A stretch of 64,000 bases of DNA from Paracoccaceae bacterium (GCA_033344815.1 JAWPMR010000001.1:4636136-4700135), one strand, 5' to 3'; counted from the stretch's first letter, positions 33,617 to 42,902 are shown. Translations and numbers: made by a program. The notes: generated by a model from the sequence alone, not told the origin.

Positions 33617-34828
33617 TCAGATCGAAGAGAGCCCGGCATTTGTGTTTAAAAAGAACTGCGAAAATATTGGCCCACTGGCGGCCCCAATCGCGCGCGCATT
33701 GAAACCAATCACGCCCTTTTCAATCCGTGGAGTCAATAAACCACGTGTATCTTGCGTCACAAGGTAACGCCGCACCCTCTCCACCAAATCCGAGCGAACC
33801 TTGTCTGGAAACGCGCCATCAATCAGGATCGCTTCAAAATCAATGACCGAGCAAATCGACAGAGCGGCTTTGGCAAGCTCCTGCGCGGTCTCCCCGATCC
33901 AGGGTTCGACATAGCGCATCAAAGCATCCCAATTTTGGGGCATTTGCCATAACTGTTTGGGATCAAGGCCAGCCTCCAACAAGCGTCCTTCCAGCAGATG
34001 GAGCGAGGCGACATCGATGAGTTGCCGGCTTTCACCCAAGGGCCCGGTGCTGCGCAGAGATCCCAGCGCGCCTGCATTGCCCTGATTGCCCTCAAACACC
34101 GTGTGGTTCAAAACCACACCGCCGCCGACAAAGGACCCGATATAGAAGTAAGCGTAATCGCGGTACTCCTTACCCAGCCCATAAAGATGTTCTGCCCGAC
34201 AAGCGGCCGTCGCATCGTTACAAGCAAAAATCGGAAGCGCGCTGAATTTCGCGACCTCTTCGGTAAATTGCGTGTCCTTCCATGCGCTGAAGTCGTCAGC
34301 TTCGGGACCTTCGAGATCGTGCCAAGTCCACAGCTCAAAAGGCGACGCAATACCAATCCCGCAAATTCGCGCCTTTTGTGCAGCGCTCATCTGGCCCATC
34401 AACTGGTCAATGCCATCTTCCAGAAATCCGAACACGATCTCAGGTTGCGGATAGGGATAGGCCAGATGCAATTGTTCGATGACGTCTCCCCGGAAATTCA
34501 ACAAAAGCAGTTCCGCGCTGCGCCGCCCGATCTTAAGGCCAAAAGAAAATACCCCTTCCGCGGAGAGATCCATCGGTATCGAAGGCTTGCCAACTTTCCC
34601 CCGTTGCGGTGCGCCGCGTTTCAAGAGCCCGTCTTTTTCAAGTTTTCGCAGAATCACCGACACGGTTTGAGGCGACAGGCCCGCCATACGTGCAAGGTCA
34701 CTGCCGGGCATTGGGCCATGGCGCATAAAAGTGGAAAGAAGCAGGCGCTCATTATAATTGCGCACCCCGCGCTGGTTTACGCCGCTGCTTAATCCTCTGA
34801 CCTTGCTGCCGTCCATCAGGTCGCCCAT
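33617..34828 (-). CDS. frcR: ROK-family transcriptional regulator, probable FrcR
   Basis: This 403-residue repressor has an N-terminal winged helix-turn-helix (NERLLLSTFMRHGPMPGSDLARMAGLSPQTVSVILRKLEKDGLL) and a C-terminal ROK sugar-sensing domain. The ROK zinc motif (CxCGxxGC) is not evident here, unlike the ROK gene at the right edge. It is divergent from frcB, which matches FrcR of the rhizobial fructose operon. Two starts are possible: ATG at 34828, only 1 nt from AAGGAGG, and ATG at 34816, 13 nt away; neither spacing is ideal. Confidence 0.85.
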   Translation of the reverse strand: MGDLMDGSKVRGLSSGVNQRGVRNYNERLLLSTFMRHGPMPGSDLARMAGLSPQTVSVILRKLEKDGLLKRGAPQRGKVGKPSIPMDLSAEGVFSFGLKIGRRSAELLLLNFRGDVIEQLHLAYPYPQPEIVFGFLEDGIDQLMGQMSAAQKARICGIGIASPFELWTWHDLEGPEADDFSAWKDTQFTEEVAKFSALPIFACNDATAACRAEHLYGLGKEYRDYAYFYIGSFVGGGVVLNHTVFEGNQGNAGALGSLRSTGPLGESRQLIDVASLHLLEGRLLEAGLDPKQLWQMPQNWDALMRYVEPWIGETAQELAKAALSICSVIDFEAILIDGAFPDKVRSDLVERVRRYLVTQDTRGLLTPRIEKGVIGFNARAIGAASGPIFSQFFLNTNAGLSSI

Positions 34829-34865
34829 GCCTCCTTTTACCCTTCGATCATCACGAGGTCCAATT

Positions 34866-34894
34866 AATAAATCAAGTTTATTTATTTATTGACA
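34866..34894 (+). promoter_or_regulatory. Candidate FrcR operator and frcB -35 element
   Basis: AATAAA-TCAAG-TTTATT (34866-34882) is a perfect 6-bp inverted repeat just before TTGACA (34889-34894), a consensus -35 element facing frcB. The A/T-rich arms resemble Mlc/NagC-type ROK operators. A good -10 is less clear. Binding by the adjacent ROK regulator is inferred from position. Confidence 0.45.
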
Positions 34895-35007
34895 GGTGGT
34901 CACAAATGCGATGTTTTGACGGGGACCTGTCGGGGAGGATTCGACAGGGATGGCGCACTGCCAGTGCCTTTAAAAAAACAAATTGACAGTTTCCTTGGGA
35001 GGAAAAG

Positions 35008-36030
35008 ATGAAAAAACTTCTCGCCAGCACGATCCTTGGTCTGAGCGCGTTCGGTGCCACAAGTAGTGTCGCTCTTGCCGAAGACATTACGGCCTGCCTG
35101 ATCACCAAAACGGATACGAATCCGTTTTTTGTGAAAATGAAGGAAGGTGCTGAGGCTAAAGCGGCTGAATTGGGCATGACGCTCAAGTCTTTCGCCGGCA
35201 AAGTGGATGGTGATCACGAAACGCAGGTGCAAGCGATTGAAACCTGTATTCTGGACGGTGCCAAAGGCATTTTGATCACGGCGTCCGATACCTCTTCTAT
35301 CGTATCCGCGGTCACGCAGGCGCGTGATGCCGGTGTGTTGGTGATCGCATTGGACACACCCCTTGAGCCGATTGATGCCGCAGACGCGACCTTTGCGACA
35401 GACAACTACAAGGCGGGTGTTCTGATCGGCGAATGGGCCCGCGCGCAACTGGGCGATGCAGCCGATAGCGCCAAGATCGCGACATTGGACTTGAATGTCA
35501 GCCAGCCAACAGTTGATGTGCTGCGCAATCAGGGATTCCTTGAAGGATTTGGTGTTGATCTGGCGGATCCGAATGTGATTGGCGATGAGACCGATGCGCG
35601 CCTGGTGGGCAGCGATGTCACCGATGGGAACGAAGAAGGCGGTCGCCGTGCCATGGAAAACCTCCTGGCCCGTGATCCCAGCATCAACGTGGTCCACACC
35701 ATCAACGAACCAGCCGCAGCAGGGGCCTATGAGGCGCTCAAAGCGATTGGTCGTGAGAAGGAAGTGTTGATTGTGTCCGTCGATGGCGGTTGCCCCGGCG
35801 TGCAAAACGTAGCGGACGGTGTGATCGGCGCCACATCCCAGCAATATCCGCTGTCAATGGCGGCACTCGGCGTTGAGGCCATTAAGAAATGGGCGGATGA
35901 GGGCGTGAAGCCGGAGCCGACACCGGGCAAGGCGTTCTTTGACACTGGCGTCGCGCTGGTAACCGATGCGCCTGCGGAGGGTGTGGAATCCATTTCCGTC
36001 TCCGAAGGCAAAGATCTCTGCTGGGGCTAA
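35008..36030 (+). CDS. frcB: Sugar ABC transporter periplasmic binding protein (FrcB)
   Basis: This 340-residue protein of the ribose/fructose-binding type I periplasmic family begins with a signal peptide ([21 protein letters not shown], cleavage before ED). Mature motifs include [49 protein letters not shown] and [21 protein letters not shown]. Gene order frcB-frcC-frcA-frcK beside a ROK gene matches the fructose importer of Sinorhizobium, which also takes ribose and mannose. GGGAGG lies before the ATG. A stem-loop follows the gene. Confidence 0.9.
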   Translation: MKKLLASTILGLSAFGATSSVALAEDITACLITKTDTNPFFVKMKEGAEAKAAELGMTLKSFAGKVDGDHETQVQAIETCILDGAKGILITASDTSSIVSAVTQARDAGVLVIALDTPLEPIDAADATFATDNYKAGVLIGEWARAQLGDAADSAKIATLDLNVSQPTVDVLRNQGFLEGFGVDLADPNVIGDETDARLVGSDVTDGNEEGGRRAMENLLARDPSINVVHTINEPAAAGAYEALKAIGREKEVLIVSVDGGCPGVQNVADGVIGATSQQYPLSMAALGVEAIKKWADEGVKPEPTPGKAFFDTGVALVTDAPAEGVESISVSEGKDLCWG

Positions 36031-36042
36031 AATCCGGCAAGG

Positions 36043-36068
36043 GCGGCGCGCACGAGATTGCGCGCCGC
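36043..36068 (+). promoter_or_regulatory. Stem-loop between frcB and frcC
   Basis: GCGGCGCGCA (36043-36052) pairs perfectly with TGCGCGCCGC (36059-36068) around a 6-nt loop in the 122-nt gap. No T-tract follows. It is placed like the hairpins after the other two binding-protein genes and likely sets a higher level of FrcB than of FrcC and FrcA. Confidence 0.6.
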
Positions 36069-36152
36069 TTCTGACAGAAAAAAGTCTCCATCCGGAGGCA
36101 AACTGCCATTTTTCACCCCTGAACCGTTACCCGCTAAGTGGGAGGGCCCCGC

Positions 36153-37223
36153 GTGTCTGAGCCATCTGGAAACCAAGGTTTTGAGACCAACCTGAAGAAC
36201 AATGCGGAGGCAGTCGCCGATTTCGGAGACACCCGACGCGGGTTTGTTGGGACCATCCAGCATCTGTTGCATGTGAACCCCTCTCTCGTGCCGTTGATCG
36301 TTCTTGTGGCCTCCATCGTCATATTCGGATTGTTGCTGGGTACGAAATTCTTTTCGCCTTTCGCACTGACCCTTATTCTGCAGCAGGTGCAGATCGTGGG
36401 TATCGTCGCTGCTGCCCAAAGCCTTGTAATCCTGACAGCGGGCATTGATCTCAGCGTCGGGGCCATCATGGTCATGTCGTCAGTGGTGATGGGGCAATTC
36501 ACTTTTCGATACGGGATCCCTGTTGAGATCGCGGTCGCTTGCGGCTTGCTTTGCGGCACGGCGCTGGGTTTCATAAACGGCTGGCTCGTAGCGCGCGTCA
36601 AGTTGCCGCCCTTCATCGTAACGCTGGGCATGTGGCAGATCGTGCTCGCCACCAACTTCCTTTATTCCGCCAATGAGACAATCCGTTCGCAGGATATCGA
36701 GGCCCAGGCACCGCTCCTGCAGTTTTTTGGCACCACCATCCAGCTTGGAGCCGCGCGTCTGACGTATGGCGCAGTCTTCATGCTTCTGTTGATCTTCTTT
36801 CTGGCCTATGTGCTCAAACACACGGCTTGGGGGCGGCATGTCTACGCCGTTGGCGATGATCCAGAAGCCGCCGAACTCTCCGGTGTGGACGTTAAACGCA
36901 CGCTGATCTCGGTCTACATGATCGCCGGTCTGATTTGTGCTTTTGCGGGGTGGGCGCTGGTAGGGCGGATCGGATCAGTCTCCCCGACTTCGGGTCAACT
37001 GGCGAACATCGAAAGCATCACCGCCGTGGTGATTGGGGGCATATCACTTTTTGGCGGGCGCGGCTCTATCATGGGTACGCTTTTTGGAGCGCTGATCGTG
37101 GGCGTCTTCAGTCTAGGCTTGCGCCTTTTGGGGGCCGATGCGCAGTGGACATATCTGCTCATCGGCGTTCTGATCATCGCAGCGGTGGGTGTGGATCAAT
37201 GGATCAGAAAGGTGTCGGTCTGA
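36153..37223 (+). CDS. frcC: Sugar ABC transporter permease (FrcC)
   Basis: This 356-residue RbsC-type permease has eight to ten predicted helices. Family motifs are VILTAGIDLSVGAIMVMSSV, RVKLPPFIVTLGM and VIGGISLFGGRGSIMGTLFGALIVGVF. I use the GTG at 36153, with GGGAGG about 7 nt upstream; the frame also opens at a GTG that overlaps that site. A hydrophilic N-terminus of about 45 residues precedes the first helix, as in other FrcC proteins. It overlaps the frcA start (TGATG). Confidence 0.92.
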   Translation: MSEPSGNQGFETNLKNNAEAVADFGDTRRGFVGTIQHLLHVNPSLVPLIVLVASIVIFGLLLGTKFFSPFALTLILQQVQIVGIVAAAQSLVILTAGIDLSVGAIMVMSSVVMGQFTFRYGIPVEIAVACGLLCGTALGFINGWLVARVKLPPFIVTLGMWQIVLATNFLYSANETIRSQDIEAQAPLLQFFGTTIQLGAARLTYGAVFMLLLIFFLAYVLKHTAWGRHVYAVGDDPEAAELSGVDVKRTLISVYMIAGLICAFAGWALVGRIGSVSPTSGQLANIESITAVVIGGISLFGGRGSIMGTLFGALIVGVFSLGLRLLGADAQWTYLLIGVLIIAAVGVDQWIRKVSV

Positions 37224-37999
37224 TGGAACCTATTCTCAAAGGGCGGAACCTCGTCAAACGCTACGGCAAGGTGACCGCGCTCGATCATTGTGATTTCGAT
37301 CTGATGCCGGGTGAAATCTTGGCCGTGATCGGGGACAACGGTGCAGGTAAGTCTTCTCTGATCAAGGCCGTGTCCGGGGCTGTGATCCCAGATGAGGGCG
37401 AGGTTTGGCTCGAGGGCAAACAGATAAAATTCGCGTCGCCCATTGATGCACGTAACGTTGGGATCGAGACCGTTTATCAGACGCTTGCAATGTCGCCTGC
37501 GCTGTCCATCGCGGACAATATGTTCATGGGGCGGGAAATTCGCAAACCAGGGTTTCGGGGCAAATGGCTGCGCCAGTTGGATCGGGCCGAAATGGAACGG
37601 CTCGCACGCGATAAGCTGAGCGAACTCGGGCTTATGACGATCCAGAACATCAATCAAGCAGTGGAAACACTGTCCGGTGGTCAACGGCAAGGTGTGGCGG
37701 TGGCACGCGCGGCCGCGTTTGGATCCAAAGTGATCATTCTGGACGAACCCACCGCCGCCCTTGGCGTGAAGGAATCGCGTCGCGTCCTGGAATTGATTCT
37801 CGATGTGAAATCGCGGGGCATTCCGATCATCCTGATCAGCCATAACATGCCGCATGTGTTTGAGGTCGCTGACCGTATTCACGTGCACCGGCTGGGCAAA
37901 CGTCTCTGCGTGATCGATCCTAAAGACTATACCATGTCCGACGCGGTGGCCTTTATGACGGGGGCCAAAGAACCGCCTGACGAGGCTGCAGCAGCTTGA
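37223..37999 (+). CDS. frcA: Sugar ABC transporter ATP-binding protein (FrcA)
   Basis: This 258-residue protein has a single ATPase domain, about half the length of RbsA-type tandem ATPases, as in FrcA. Walker A is GDNGAGKSS, the signature LSGGQRQGVAVARA and Walker B VIILDEPTAALG; the switch His is in LISHNMPHVFEVADR. The ATG at 37223 overlaps the frcC stop; upstream in-frame starts lie within frcC. Its stop overlaps the TTG start of frcK. Confidence 0.93.
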   Translation: MEPILKGRNLVKRYGKVTALDHCDFDLMPGEILAVIGDNGAGKSSLIKAVSGAVIPDEGEVWLEGKQIKFASPIDARNVGIETVYQTLAMSPALSIADNMFMGREIRKPGFRGKWLRQLDRAEMERLARDKLSELGLMTIQNINQAVETLSGGQRQGVAVARAAAFGSKVIILDEPTAALGVKESRRVLELILDVKSRGIPIILISHNMPHVFEVADRIHVHRLGKRLCVIDPKDYTMSDAVAFMTGAKEPPDEAAAA

Positions 38000-38640
38000 G
38001 CCTGCAACTGGACACTCTCGCGGCGTTATCCAATTTCATTCTGGCCGCGCCGCGTAAGGCAGATCGCCGCATCGTTGCTTTGGCCGGCGCGCCGGGCAGT
38101 GGCAAGTCCACCTTGGCAGAGAGGTTGGCGGACAGTCTCAGGCAAAGAGATGTGAGCGCGCAAGTTGTCCCGATGGATGGATTCCATCTTGATAACCCAA
38201 TCCTGAAAGACCTTGAATTGCTGGAACGCAAGGGTGCGCCGGAAACCTTCGATGTTCAGGGGTTTGTGCGCCTTGTTGCGGCTCTTGGATCCGGAGTATC
38301 GGTCTACTACCCGCTTTTTGATCGATCTCGAGACCTTGCCGTTGCCGGGGCAGGGGTACTGGACGCGGACTGCGATACGGTAATCGTGGAGGGCAACTAT
38401 CTTCTGCTGGATGCGCCGCATTGGCGCGATCTGTCGCAGATTTGGGATGTTCGCATAAATCTCTCTGTGCCTCTTACGGTGTTGCGCGAAAGGTTGACGC
38501 AGCGCTGGTTGACGGCGGGACTGGCACCGGAATTGGCCCGCGCGCGGGCGGACGGTAACGATCTGGCCAATGCACGGTTTGTGCTGGAAAGATCTTTGCC
38601 TTGTGATGTCGTTTTCAAAAACATGGGATCGCTTGACTGA
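37996..38640 (+). CDS. frcK: Sugar kinase of the P-loop nucleoside-kinase-like family (FrcK)
   Basis: This 214-residue kinase has a P-loop, AGAPGSGKSTLAERLADSL, and the layout of the uridine kinase / pantothenate kinase superfamily (VVPMDGFHLDNPIL, TVIVEGNYLLLDAPHW, RLTQRWLTAGL). In Sinorhizobium the gene at this place is frcK, thought to phosphorylate the incoming fructose. The start is TTG and overlaps the frcA stop. It differs from the PfkB-type kinase at 42953-43882, so the window has two candidate fructose kinases of unrelated folds. Confidence 0.88.
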   Translation: MSLQLDTLAALSNFILAAPRKADRRIVALAGAPGSGKSTLAERLADSLRQRDVSAQVVPMDGFHLDNPILKDLELLERKGAPETFDVQGFVRLVAALGSGVSVYYPLFDRSRDLAVAGAGVLDADCDTVIVEGNYLLLDAPHWRDLSQIWDVRINLSVPLTVLRERLTQRWLTAGLAPELARARADGNDLANARFVLERSLPCDVVFKNMGSLD

Positions 38641-38703
38641 AGGTGATGCAATGAGTGATTGCGCGCGCAACCTCAATTTTTGTGTTAGACTGAAAACACC
38701 TGC

Positions 38704-38741
38704 GAGCGTGCGCTGGTTTTTCGCAGTACGCGCTCAATTTT
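38704..38741 (+). terminator. Possible terminator after frcK
   Basis: GAGCG (38704-38708) and CGCTC (38731-38735), with an imperfect inner stem closing CTG/CAG around a T-rich loop, are followed by AATTTT. It lies 64 nt after the frcK stop. The stem contains mismatches, so the call is tentative. Confidence 0.35.
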
Positions 38742-38795
38742 AAGATCACATGTGCTTGCGGCAATTTCTGCCATTGATGTTTGGATCAGAATGTG

Positions 38796-38813
38796 TTTGT
38801 TAGCGCTAACAAA
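38796..38813 (+). promoter_or_regulatory. LacI-family operator upstream of gap-edd-eda
   Basis: TTTGTTAGCGCTAACAAA is a perfect 18-bp palindrome with the central CG typical of LacI/GalR-family operators. It lies 51 nt upstream of the gap start. A near-identical site precedes the PfkB-glg operon. No LacI-type gene is in the window. Confidence 0.8.
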
Positions 38814-38863
38814 AACCTATCGCGCCGTCGCGCGGGAAGCAGAATGATTTCCGGAGGAAAAGA

Positions 38864-39871
38864 ATGTCTCACACAGTCGCAATTAACGGTTTTGGGCGCA
38901 TTGGGCGCGGGGTTTTACGTGCTTTGGTTGAAAACAATGTTTCCGATGTGGAAGTCGTCGCGATCAACGATCTGTCATCACCAGAGACACTTGCGCATTT
39001 GTTGAAGTATGACAGCGTTCATGGGCGCTTCAAAGCGGATGTGAGTGTGCAGGGCGACGCTTTAGTTGTGAATGGCAAAACCATTCAGGTCACCGCCATC
39101 CGCAACCCGGCTGAATTACCGTGGGATGGTGTGGATGTGGCGATGGAATGCACTGGACTGTTTACAGCGCGTGACAAAGCCGCTCAGCATCTGGAGAATG
39201 GGTCTCGCCGTGTGCTGATTTCCGCCCCCGGTGCGGGCGCGGACCGCACGGTGGTCTACGGCGTCAATCACAAGGATATGACAAAAGACGACATCGTCAT
39301 TTCCAACGCGTCTTGTACCACCAATTGCCTGGCGCCCGTGGCCTATGTTCTGGATAAGGCGTTTGGGATCAAGACTGGCTATATGACAACGATCCACGCC
39401 TATACAGGCGATCAACCTTCCCATGATGCACCCCACAAGGACCTTTATCGAGGTCGGGCTGCCGCTGTGTCGATGGTGCCAACTTCAACCGGGGCCGCGA
39501 AGGCGATTTCGCTTGTTTTACCGCATCTTGAGGGGCGTCTTGAAGGGTCAGCCATTAGGGTGCCAACGCCGAATGTGTCACTGGTGGATTTGGCTTTTGT
39601 GCCTGAGAAACCAGCGACAAAAGACGCCGTAAATGCCGCCATTCAATCGGCTGCAGCGGGTGAGTTGAAAGGGATTCTATCCTATGAGACCGACCCGACG
39701 GTGTCGATAGATTACAATCATGATCCGCATTCATCGAGCTTTGCCGCCCCGCAAACCAGTGTGACGCAGGATGGGCTGGTTCGCGTCGTCAGTTGGTATG
39801 ACAACGAATGGGGGTTTGCCAACCGGATGATCGACACAGGTCGCAGACTGGCAGAATTGTCAAAAACCTGA
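38864..39871 (+). CDS. gap: Glyceraldehyde-3-phosphate dehydrogenase, type I
   Basis: This 335-residue enzyme oxidises and phosphorylates glyceraldehyde-3-phosphate with NAD. The Rossmann motif is INGFGRIGRGV, Asp36 in VVAINDL favours NAD, and the catalytic Cys151 is in SNASCTTNCLAPV with the partner His in TTIHAYTGDQ. It is the first gene of gap-edd-eda, so it handles the triose made by the Entner-Doudoroff pathway. GGAGG lies upstream and the LacI-type palindrome precedes it. Confidence 0.96.
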   Translation: MSHTVAINGFGRIGRGVLRALVENNVSDVEVVAINDLSSPETLAHLLKYDSVHGRFKADVSVQGDALVVNGKTIQVTAIRNPAELPWDGVDVAMECTGLFTARDKAAQHLENGSRRVLISAPGAGADRTVVYGVNHKDMTKDDIVISNASCTTNCLAPVAYVLDKAFGIKTGYMTTIHAYTGDQPSHDAPHKDLYRGRAAAVSMVPTSTGAAKAISLVLPHLEGRLEGSAIRVPTPNVSLVDLAFVPEKPATKDAVNAAIQSAAAGELKGILSYETDPTVSIDYNHDPHSSSFAAPQTSVTQDGLVRVVSWYDNEWGFANRMIDTGRRLAELSKT

Positions 39872-39922
39872 CCACCCACGGCTTGGCCGGGTCTCCAGCA
39901 AAATGGTTTTGAGGATACAGAA

Positions 39923-41728
39923 ATGACCTTGAATGATACGATTGCCCGCGTCACGGACCGCATCATCGCCCGCAGCGAAGGGCCACGCGGCGAATACCTG
40001 AACCGGATGGCAGCAGCGCGCTCCAAGGGGCCCGCGCGCGGCCATCTCAGTTGCAGTGGGCAGGCGCATGCCTATGCGGGGGCCGGGCAGGATCAGTCTG
40101 CTTTGGTCAACGAGGTAGGTGGCAATCTGGGGATCATCACAACCTACAACGACATGCTTTCGGCACATCAACCGTTTGAGCGGTTTCCCGATCTGATCCG
40201 TCAGGCAGCGCGTGACGTCGGCGCCACTGCGCAGGTGGCGGGAGGTGTTCCGGCCATGTGCGATGGGGTGACGCAGGGCGAGCCTGGTATGGAGTTGAGT
40301 CTGTTTTCACGCGACCTGATCGCCATGGCTACTGGCATCGCCATGAGCCACAACACCTTTGATGCGGCGGTTTATCTGGGCGTTTGTGACAAGATCGTTC
40401 CTGGTCTGATCATCGCCGCGCAAACCTTCGGGCATATTCCGACGGTGTTCCTACCCGCCGGTCCGATGACCACAGGCCTGTCCAATGACGAAAAAGGTCA
40501 GGTGCGACAGAAATTTGCCGCCGGTGAAGTCGGACGAGATGAATTGATGAAGGCTGAGATGGGGGCTTATCACGGGCCGGGAACCTGCACGTTTTATGGC
40601 ACGGCGAATACCAATCAAATGTTGATGGAATTCATGGGTATGCACTTGCCCGGGTCGAGCTTTGTGACGCCAAATACCGGATTGCGCGATGCCTTGACCA
40701 AAACAGGCGCGCAGCGGGCGCTTTCCCTGTCCGATCTGGGCGACAATTATTTGCCGGTCTGTGATGTGCTGGATGAAAAAGCCTATGTGAATGGCATCAT
40801 CGGCCTGAATGCGACGGGAGGATCAACCAACCTGTTGATTCACTTGGTGGCGATGGCGCGCGCAGGCGGTATCATTCTTGATTGGCAGGACTTCTCTGAT
40901 TTATCGGAAGTGACGCCTTTGCTGGCGCGGGTCTATCCAAATGGTCTGGCGGATGTGAACCATTTCCATGCAGCGGGCGGTCTTGGGTACTTGATCCACG
41001 AACTTCTCGGTGCTGGTTTGTTGCATCCGGATACCAAGACGGTTGGGGGCTGTGGGCTTGAAGTCTATACCCAAGAACCCAAGTTGCGTGAAGGAAATGT
41101 TGTTTGGGAAGAGGGCACGGCCGAGAGCCTGAACCTTAAAATTGTGCGCCCCGCATCAGATCCATTCCAAGATACAGGCGGGTTAAAACGTCTCAATGGC
41201 ACCCTTGGGAACGCGGTGATGAAAGTCTCCGCCGTAAAGTCTGAACACCAGATCGTGGAGGCGCCAGTTCGTGTGTTCAACGATCAGGAAGAAGTCAAAG
41301 TCGCTTGCAAAGCGGGCGAAATCGTTCAGGACACTGTCGTGGTGGTCCGTTTTCAGGGCCCCAAGGCAAACGGCATGCCAGAGCTTCACAGCCTCACGCC
41401 ACTTTTGAAAAACTTGCAGGCCAAAGGCATCAATGTCGCGTTGGTAACGGATGGGCGTATGTCAGGTGCGTCGGGATCGGTGCCTGCCGCCATCCACGTC
41501 AGTCCCGAAGCCTTGGACGGAGGTGCCATATCCAAATTGCAGGATGGCGATGTGCTGCGGGTCGATGCGGTTTCCGGCAACCTCGACATCCTGACGGATG
41601 GCGTGCTTGAACGCCCCTCTGTGCGCATCAATTTGGGTGCAAATGAATTTGGCATCGGTCGTGAACTTTTCGCGCAATTCCGCCGTTCGGTTGGATCTGC
41701 GGATACCGGCGCCAGCGTGCTATTTTAA
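39923..41728 (+). CDS. edd: Phosphogluconate dehydratase
   Basis: This 601-residue iron-sulfur enzyme dehydrates 6-phosphogluconate to 2-keto-3-deoxy-6-phosphogluconate. It has the IlvD/Edd pattern: GGVPAMCDGVTQGEPGMELSLFSRDLIAMATGIAMSHNTFD, CDKIVPGLIIAA, GTCTFYGTANTNQML and the C-terminal VTDGRMSGASGSVPAAIHVSPEA. Length matches Edd rather than IlvD. It lies 51 nt after gap and is followed by eda after 13 nt. Confidence 0.96.
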   Translation: MTLNDTIARVTDRIIARSEGPRGEYLNRMAAARSKGPARGHLSCSGQAHAYAGAGQDQSALVNEVGGNLGIITTYNDMLSAHQPFERFPDLIRQAARDVGATAQVAGGVPAMCDGVTQGEPGMELSLFSRDLIAMATGIAMSHNTFDAAVYLGVCDKIVPGLIIAAQTFGHIPTVFLPAGPMTTGLSNDEKGQVRQKFAAGEVGRDELMKAEMGAYHGPGTCTFYGTANTNQMLMEFMGMHLPGSSFVTPNTGLRDALTKTGAQRALSLSDLGDNYLPVCDVLDEKAYVNGIIGLNATGGSTNLLIHLVAMARAGGIILDWQDFSDLSEVTPLLARVYPNGLADVNHFHAAGGLGYLIHELLGAGLLHPDTKTVGGCGLEVYTQEPKLREGNVVWEEGTAESLNLKIVRPASDPFQDTGGLKRLNGTLGNAVMKVSAVKSEHQIVEAPVRVFNDQEEVKVACKAGEIVQDTVVVVRFQGPKANGMPELHSLTPLLKNLQAKGINVALVTDGRMSGASGSVPAAIHVSPEALDGGAISKLQDGDVLRVDAVSGNLDILTDGVLERPSVRINLGANEFGIGRELFAQFRRSVGSADTGASVLF

Positions 41729-41741
41729 CAAAGGACTCTCG

Positions 41742-42383
41742 ATGACACCGCAAGATGCCAGCAAACGCGCCCGCGAAATCTGTGGCTTAGCGCCAATTGT
41801 GCCTGTTCTGGTTGTGGAGGATGCGGCGCATGCGCGGCCGCTGGCCGAAGCATTGGTTGCTGGTGGGTTGCCTGCGCTGGAAGTGACACTGCGCACACCT
41901 GCTGCGCTGGACGTGATTGCAGAGATGGCGAAAGTGCCCGGCGGTGTGGTCGGCGCTGGTACGCTCGTGACACCGCAGGACGTTAAAAACGCAAAATCTG
42001 CCGGTGCGCAATTTGGGGTATCCCCGGGCGCGACGGATGCGCTTTTGGCGGCCTGCGAAGCTGAAGGGCTGCCGTTGCTGGCGGGAGCCGCAACCGCGTC
42101 CGAAGCAATGCGTCTTTTTGAGCGCGGTTATGACGTTCTGAAGTTCTTCCCGGCAGAAGCGTCGGGCGGCGCGCCGGCACTCAAGGCTTTGGGTGGTCCT
42201 TTACCACAGATATCATTTTGCCCGACCGGCGGTGTCAGCCCGCAAAACGCGATGAGTTACCTTTCACTGCCGAATGTAATCTGTGCAGGCGGCAGTTGGG
42301 TTGCGCCCGCCTCGATGGTGCAATCCGGTGACTGGGCTGGTATCGAAGCGCTGTCGAAAGACGCATGCAGCCTTGCAGCTTGA
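41742..42383 (+). CDS. eda: 2-Keto-3-deoxy-6-phosphogluconate aldolase
   Basis: This 213-residue class I aldolase splits KDPG into pyruvate and glyceraldehyde-3-phosphate. It has LPALEVTLRTPAALDVI with the catalytic Glu, GAGTLVTPQDVKNA, and the Schiff-base Lys in GYDVLKFFPAEASGG, followed by FCPTGGVSPQN. The ATG at 41742 gives the family length; the frame is open upstream into edd. The aldolase may also cleave 4-hydroxy-2-oxoglutarate, giving glyoxylate and pyruvate, a known side activity of the family. Confidence 0.96.
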   Translation: MTPQDASKRAREICGLAPIVPVLVVEDAAHARPLAEALVAGGLPALEVTLRTPAALDVIAEMAKVPGGVVGAGTLVTPQDVKNAKSAGAQFGVSPGATDALLAACEAEGLPLLAGAATASEAMRLFERGYDVLKFFPAEASGGAPALKALGGPLPQISFCPTGGVSPQNAMSYLSLPNVICAGGSWVAPASMVQSGDWAGIEALSKDACSLAA

Positions 42384-42718
42384 CGAGTACCAGAATCTTT
42401 CAGCGCGACGTCTGCAACTAACTGGCCGTTGGCCTGCCAATGCAATCCCGGAGTTCAGCCCGCCAATTTTAACTTCGATGCGCGAGGCGCATAAGAAGTT
42501 TCTCACATGCCCTTCTTCTGGATTTGAGTGATTGAGTTTTCATCATCCTGCGGACGGGAGTTTGATGCTCTGCTTGCATCAGTTAAGGCGCAAGCAAATA
42601 TGAGACCCCAACCTATCTGACTCTCTCTTACGGTTCCGAATTTTTGCGGTTCAAAGCTCTGGGTGCCTCTCGATTGAGGTGCAACCTTCGCTCTTGGCAT
42701 CATGCAGCACCGTTCAGA

Positions 42719-42826
42719 ATGGCAGAGTTGAAATCAACAAAGGGCGTTGCAAACAGGTTGGTTAAGCGTGGCCTCGCAATCGTCTTTATAATAGCTGTTG
42801 TGTTCTTTCGGGTAGGAAGTGGATAG
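42719..42826 (+). CDS. Possible 35-residue membrane peptide
   Basis: Starting at the ATG at 42719, the frame encodes a basic N-terminus (KSTKGVANRLVKRG) followed by one hydrophobic segment (LAIVFIIAVVFF) and a short polar tail. The charge pattern suits a small single-span membrane protein. There is no good ribosome-binding site, and the frame opens a little further upstream. It could be chance or a fragment of a decayed gene. Confidence 0.25.
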   Translation: MAELKSTKGVANRLVKRGLAIVFIIAVVFFRVGSG

Positions 42827-42873
42827 GCTGTGTCCAAATGGCTCGGGCGAACTGCCGTCTGATGACATACCGA

Positions 42874-42902
42874 TTGACACAAGCAACATGTTAGCGTTAA
42901 CG
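42874..42902 (+). promoter_or_regulatory. Promoter and LacI-family operator of the kinase-glg operon
   Basis: TTGACA (42874-42879) is followed by TGTTAGCGTTAACG (42889-42902), a near-palindrome that matches 9 of the 9 bases TGTTAGCGN of the gap operator's left arm except at its last base. The expected -10 position (42897-42902) lies inside it, so a bound repressor would block RNA polymerase. It lies 50 nt before the kinase start. Confidence 0.72.
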
